This document shows, one piece after another, positions 61,086-64,000 of a DNA stretch of 64,000 nucleotides. A program made the position numbers and the translations under genes. Within the stretch, counting starts at the first letter, position 1, and every line of letters begins with the position of its first letter. The notes below the pieces were generated by a model. The model had not been told where the DNA came from, made no database searches, and worked only from the letters and a program-made list of their open reading frames with translations. The DNA lies in contig NC_047062.1 of the NCBI RefSeq assembly GCF_902459465.1, positions 21,395,919-21,459,918 of the forward strand, written 5' to 3'. The stretch is from Asterias rubens. Taxonomy: Eukaryota > Echinodermata > Asteroidea > Forcipulatida > Asteriidae.

Positions 61086-62136
61086 TAGTCTAGGTTCCTA
61101 GACCATTGGTGTTGCGTGGTCACACACAACCAACGTTCCGATTATGCACGGCAAAAACTGTACACGCTTGTAATGAACGAACGCTAGCGGGCGCTCTGTT
61201 TCTCTGATTTCCGGATCTCCCCATGTCCTGTGCTCACCAAGGTCTGGGACATTTGCAAATTGAAGGCGTGACCAGACTATGCAAATGACTCGATTATTCA
61301 TATCACGTGACGGGTTGAAGATGACTATTCAAACTAGACCGAGTCAAAGGTCAATGTGATCGGCGCGCTATTTTTAATAATCTTTGCTTAAAGAGTAATT
61401 CCGTGGTCATTATAGGCCTATTAAAATGAAAACAGTGAAATTTTAAGTAAAGACTACCTATTCAGATTACGGATACGTGACGATTTGAAATCGTAAATAA
61501 TGGTCAAAAATCGAACGTAAGATTAGCATTCAGAGAGTCCGTGAACGGACGCTTGTATGGCCCCACGGCGTGGAGCAATCGGAACGTGAAAATAAGCCTT
61601 GTGGAATATCACGTACCGCCCATGCCGTGTCTCGTGGGCCGGGGTTGGAGGTGTTAAATCCCGGGCGCTATGAACTCCCAGCTTGCGGGTGTCGACTCCG
61701 TTGTTGTGGTACCGCAAACCTTTCTTTATCGTATTTCCACCATGTGGCAAAGTTTCAAATCCTACTGATCTGGACATTATTATACTCCGATAAAAACATA
61801 TACCCACACACACATGCAGAGTAGTATAGCAAAAGTCATGCAACGCATTAATGCATTTACACTGCATGCACAACACTGATGAATTATTCATGAGCCAACC
61901 GCAACGCAGCCTCTGATTGGCTCCACCGGAAAGTCGGGGGAGATTTGCCGAAAAACAATAAAAAAGTTAAGACCCGTCGTTGCAAATGTCCTAGACCTTG
62001 GTGAGCACAGGAAATCAGAGAAACAGAGCGCCCGCTAGCGTTCGTTCATTACAAGCGTGTACAGTGTTTGCCGTGCATAATTGGAACGTTGGTTGTGTGT
62101 GACCACGCAACACCAATGGTCTAGGAACCTAGACTA
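61086..62136. mobile_element. About 1.05-kb element with long terminal inverted repeats
   Basis: The left arm (61086-61262) and right arm (61975-62136) are inverse over about 155 bp. They start 'tagtctaggttcctagacc' and include 'cgaacgctagcgggcgctct' and 'gtgctcaccaaggtct'. A 16-nt extra segment near 61215 is present only in the left arm. TA or TAG sits at both outer ends, and both flanks are C-rich ('ccccaccc'). The core of about 700 bp has no recognisable transposase; its longest open frame (61523-61891, minus) shows no motif. It is a non-autonomous DNA transposon or foldback element. Confidence 0.7.
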
Positions 62137-62292
62137 CCCCCACCCCAGAAAGTGGTTCATAAAAAATGTTTCTAACACTTTACAGACATGACCCCGCCCC
62201 AGCGCGAGCTACATGTATATGGATCTATGCCCCGCCCCATAGCACTTCGTTCTCATACACTGAAGAGATATTGCACAGTGTTGCATATAATA

Positions 62293-62421
62293 GGCCGTGT
62301 CCGAAACGGCGACTTCGGCTACAGCTACGGCTAGATCGCCCGCGTCTGCCTATTCTTCAACACTGGTAGACGCGCTGATCTAGACGTAGCTGTAGCCGAA
62401 GTCGTCGTTTCGGACACGGCC
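62293..62421. mobile_element. Foldback MITE (ggccgtgtccgaaacg family)
   Basis: The left arm begins 'ggccgtgtccgaaacggcga' and carries on through cttcggctacagctacg. The right arm is its inverse, ending 'gtttcggacacggcc'. ATA flanks both ends (possible target duplication). It lies about 310 bp upstream of the ATG of member 3. Confidence 0.75.
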
Positions 62422-62447
62422 ATAGTCTGATTGCACACCGCCGTCAC

Positions 62448-62499
62448 GGTGAGGGTCAATGTTTATCAACAAAGGTGAGGGTCAATGTTTATCAACAAA
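62448..62499. repeat. 26-bp tandem duplication upstream of member 3
   Basis: Two perfect copies of a 26-bp word containing 'gtgagggtcaatgtttatca', immediately upstream of the kappaB-like site. Possibly a duplicated regulatory segment. Confidence 0.8.
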
Positions 62500-62516
62500 G
62501 GCGAGACATAAAAGTC

Positions 62517-62528
62517 GGGGAATTCCCC
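62517..62528. promoter_or_regulatory. Perfect palindromic kappaB-like site upstream of member 3
   Basis: GGGGAATTCCCC is a perfect 12-bp palindrome matching high-affinity Rel/NF-kB sites. It lies about 205 bp before the ATG at 62733 and is followed within 3 bp by ATGAGAAAT, as at member 2. Function is inferred from motif and position. Confidence 0.5.
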
Positions 62529-62732
62529 ACAATGAGAAATGCAGCACACACACAATGCCACCGTGATAGCTCCCACGGTAAATCGATGGTGACCGGCGAG
62601 AAAAGCAACGTTTCATTATTACAGAAAAGGGTACCAGCTACATATTTTCCACATACCCATTTTACAGACGAAGTGAGATTTAGCGGCTCTCTAATTTTAC
62701 GCTTTGACACAACAACCCAGCAAAAACTCACG

Positions 62733-64000
62733 ATGAATGACATACCAGCAAAGGTTGAAGAGTGCCTGCTAAACAAGTCGCTATGTATGCTCTTGTCGAT
62801 GGGGCCGAAAAACCGTCCCAAAACCAGAGCAAAGCTTCAGAATGCTCTGAGGCCGTGTACAGCAGTTGTGCCGTACGCCAACCCACTTGATATGCTCGCT
62901 GCTGCAAATAAGTCGTCAACACAACCGGCTCCTTCGGTGAACATTCCCCATGCCAAGAAACGTGTGTACGTGGACTTGAAGACATTGAAGGAGAAGTTTG
63001 ATGAACATATTAAGGGACTTCAGATGCAGATAGTACCGGTAGCACCACAAGGTAGTGAACCAGACAAGAGCATCGTGGATGATGTAATAGCTTGGTTGCA
63101 AAGTGAGCCAGAAGGCACTGAGGAGTCTCTGATCAATGAAGTTCTGAAGAGGTGCAAGAAAGTGGTCGGCACTGAGAGTCCCGATGATGTGTTAAAACAT
63201 CTCGAAAAGAACGAGAGTGTAAAAGTTGACGACTGTGGGATTGTGTCTTACAATTTCTCCACGTGTGGTATGACATTGGCTGACTATATTAATTATTTTA
63301 GGCACGGTAAGGACCACTCTTCTGCTTCAGCTGAGTTGGGTGCTTCTAGCTCTGGTCAACTCACTCCGGAGTCAAGTTCACTGTCACACACCAGTGCTGT
63401 TGTATTGTACTATCTTCATGGGCTATCTCTTTTAAAAAGGCCTTCAACAGAGTCTGAGGTACTTCGAGTCATGGTTTCAGTTTGTAAGACATTTTTTACT
63501 GTTCCGCCGTCTCGACTTTTGGGGATGAACACGGGACTGATCAAACACCGGCAAATCAAACCAACATCCAAGGAGAAAGTCTCAAAGGAGAAGAAGAAAA
63601 CCCTGAAAGCAATGGAGCAGAAAAAATCCGAGATGGAGGTTGGGTCTCTAGACAAAGGGAAAGCAGAATTGCCCAAGAAACGGAAGATTAAACTTGAATT
63701 CGCAATCGGAGTGTTACCGGGAGAGAATAACATACAGGAGCAAATCCCCATCACTCCAGAGGGTCTAACTGGTATCAAAGTGTGCATGCAAGATTCATCT
63801 GCTCAACATGCAGGAGCAAAATCCGTTAAGATCACAAATGAAAAAGTACGTGCCATCAGCCAATGCAGAGAGCTCACAGCTTACCTGAAGGGTCGTCTCA
63901 CCGTTGCGGCACGCAACAACAGTGCAATTCTCATCGCTGCAGATGAGGAAGAAAGGAAGTATATGACTTTCAAGGTGGTTGACTGGATTGGCTTGTACCA
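62733..64000 (+). CDS. Unknown-family protein, member 3 (partial, runs off window)
   Basis: Open from the ATG at 62733 (MNDIPAKVEECLLN) to the window end, at least 422 codons without a stop. The frame is also open upstream past 62532, but there it runs through promoter-like sequence homologous to the 5' flank of member 2. I therefore place the start at 62733, where homology to member 2 begins. Conserved blocks in order: RPKTRA, PCTAVVPYANPLDML, KKRVYVDL, WLQSEPEGTEESLI, VDDCGIVSYNF, PPSRLLGMN, IKHRQIKP, FAIGVLPGENNIQ, PITPEGLTGI, RLT...NSAILIAA. Compared with member 2 it carries an extra module of about 60-100 residues after the WLQS block (serine-rich, then YYLHGLSLLKRP). It also has a lysine-rich insert ending PKKRKIKLEF, resembling a monopartite nuclear localisation signal. 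The C-terminal module and stop lie beyond the window. Function unknown. Confidence 0.75.
   Translation, partial: MNDIPAKVEECLLNKSLCMLLSMGPKNRPKTRAKLQNALRPCTAVVPYANPLDMLAAANKSSTQPAPSVNIPHAKKRVYVDLKTLKEKFDEHIKGLQMQIVPVAPQGSEPDKSIVDDVIAWLQSEPEGTEESLINEVLKRCKKVVGTESPDDVLKHLEKNESVKVDDCGIVSYNFSTCGMTLADYINYFRHGKDHSSASAELGASSSGQLTPESSSLSHTSAVVLYYLHGLSLLKRPSTESEVLRVMVSVCKTFFTVPPSRLLGMNTGLIKHRQIKPTSKEKVSKEKKKTLKAMEQKKSEMEVGSLDKGKAELPKKRKIKLEFAIGVLPGENNIQEQIPITPEGLTGIKVCMQDSSAQHAGAKSVKITNEKVRAISQCRELTAYLKGRLTVAARNNSAILIAADEEERKYMTFKVVDWIGLY

Noticed and set aside
61523..61891. 122-codon minus-strand frame as a transposase in the 1-kb element
   Set aside because: No transposase-like motif was visible and the frame is short; the element is better called non-autonomous.
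62532..62732. Upstream ATG at 62532 as the start of member 3
   Set aside because: The sequence here aligns with the non-coding 5' flank of member 2, including the kappaB-like site and ATGAGAAAT; protein homology begins only at about 62733.
63416..63787. 123-codon minus-strand frame
   Set aside because: Shadow of member 3 on the plus strand.

Overview
The window reads as eukaryotic, intron-rich, repeat-rich metazoan DNA. An echinoderm, most likely a sea star, is my best guess. That guess rests on the interspersed repeat families: TTAA-flanked MITEs beginning with a 'cagtggacactattgg' end, foldback MITEs with 'ttcatagagctgctaagcac' arms, and tRNA-derived SINEs. I recall these as abundant in echinoderm genomes but could not check. 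Most of the sequence is non-coding. Nearly all longer open frames in the repeat regions are accidental. A run of exactly 100 N at 35959-36058 is an assembly gap of unknown true size.

Layout. (1) 1-6880: AT-rich intergenic DNA with MITEs, foldback elements and a decayed LINE 3' tail. (2) 6880-20020: two head-to-tail blocks of a segmental repeat with a period near 8.4 kb. A third, rearranged block lies at 23155-26550 and a fourth at 44978-52570. On the minus strand these blocks carry short exon-like islands with good splice sites, which look like remains of an amplified multi-exon gene. (3) Two arrays of a roughly 10-bp 'accgtcaaac' satellite, at 20021-21760 and 26551-33344, each interrupting a block. 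They are followed by a 471-bp satellite at 33345-35958 that runs into the gap. (4) 36378-41675, minus strand: the best-supported conventional gene. It is a multi-exon gene for a secreted or membrane protein with three MAM domains, and intron phases are consistent across ten exons. (5) 41700-44980: foldback elements, a palindrome built from inverted tRNA-like SINE copies around a 26-bp minisatellite, and two exon-like pieces of another minus-strand gene. (6) 54431-64000, plus strand: three tandem members of a protein family I do not recognise. One is disrupted by a MITE and a frameshift, one is complete (449 aa, one coding exon), and one runs off the window end.

The last region is the strongest candidate for something undescribed. 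The three paralogues share an ordered set of blocks. The two undisrupted ones each have a consensus kappaB-like palindrome 200-270 bp upstream of the ATG, followed by the same 9-mer. That suggests, without proving it, a lineage-specific family under Rel/NF-kB control. The MAM gene is a separate cell-surface or matrix-type gene, and nothing in the sequence links the two functionally.
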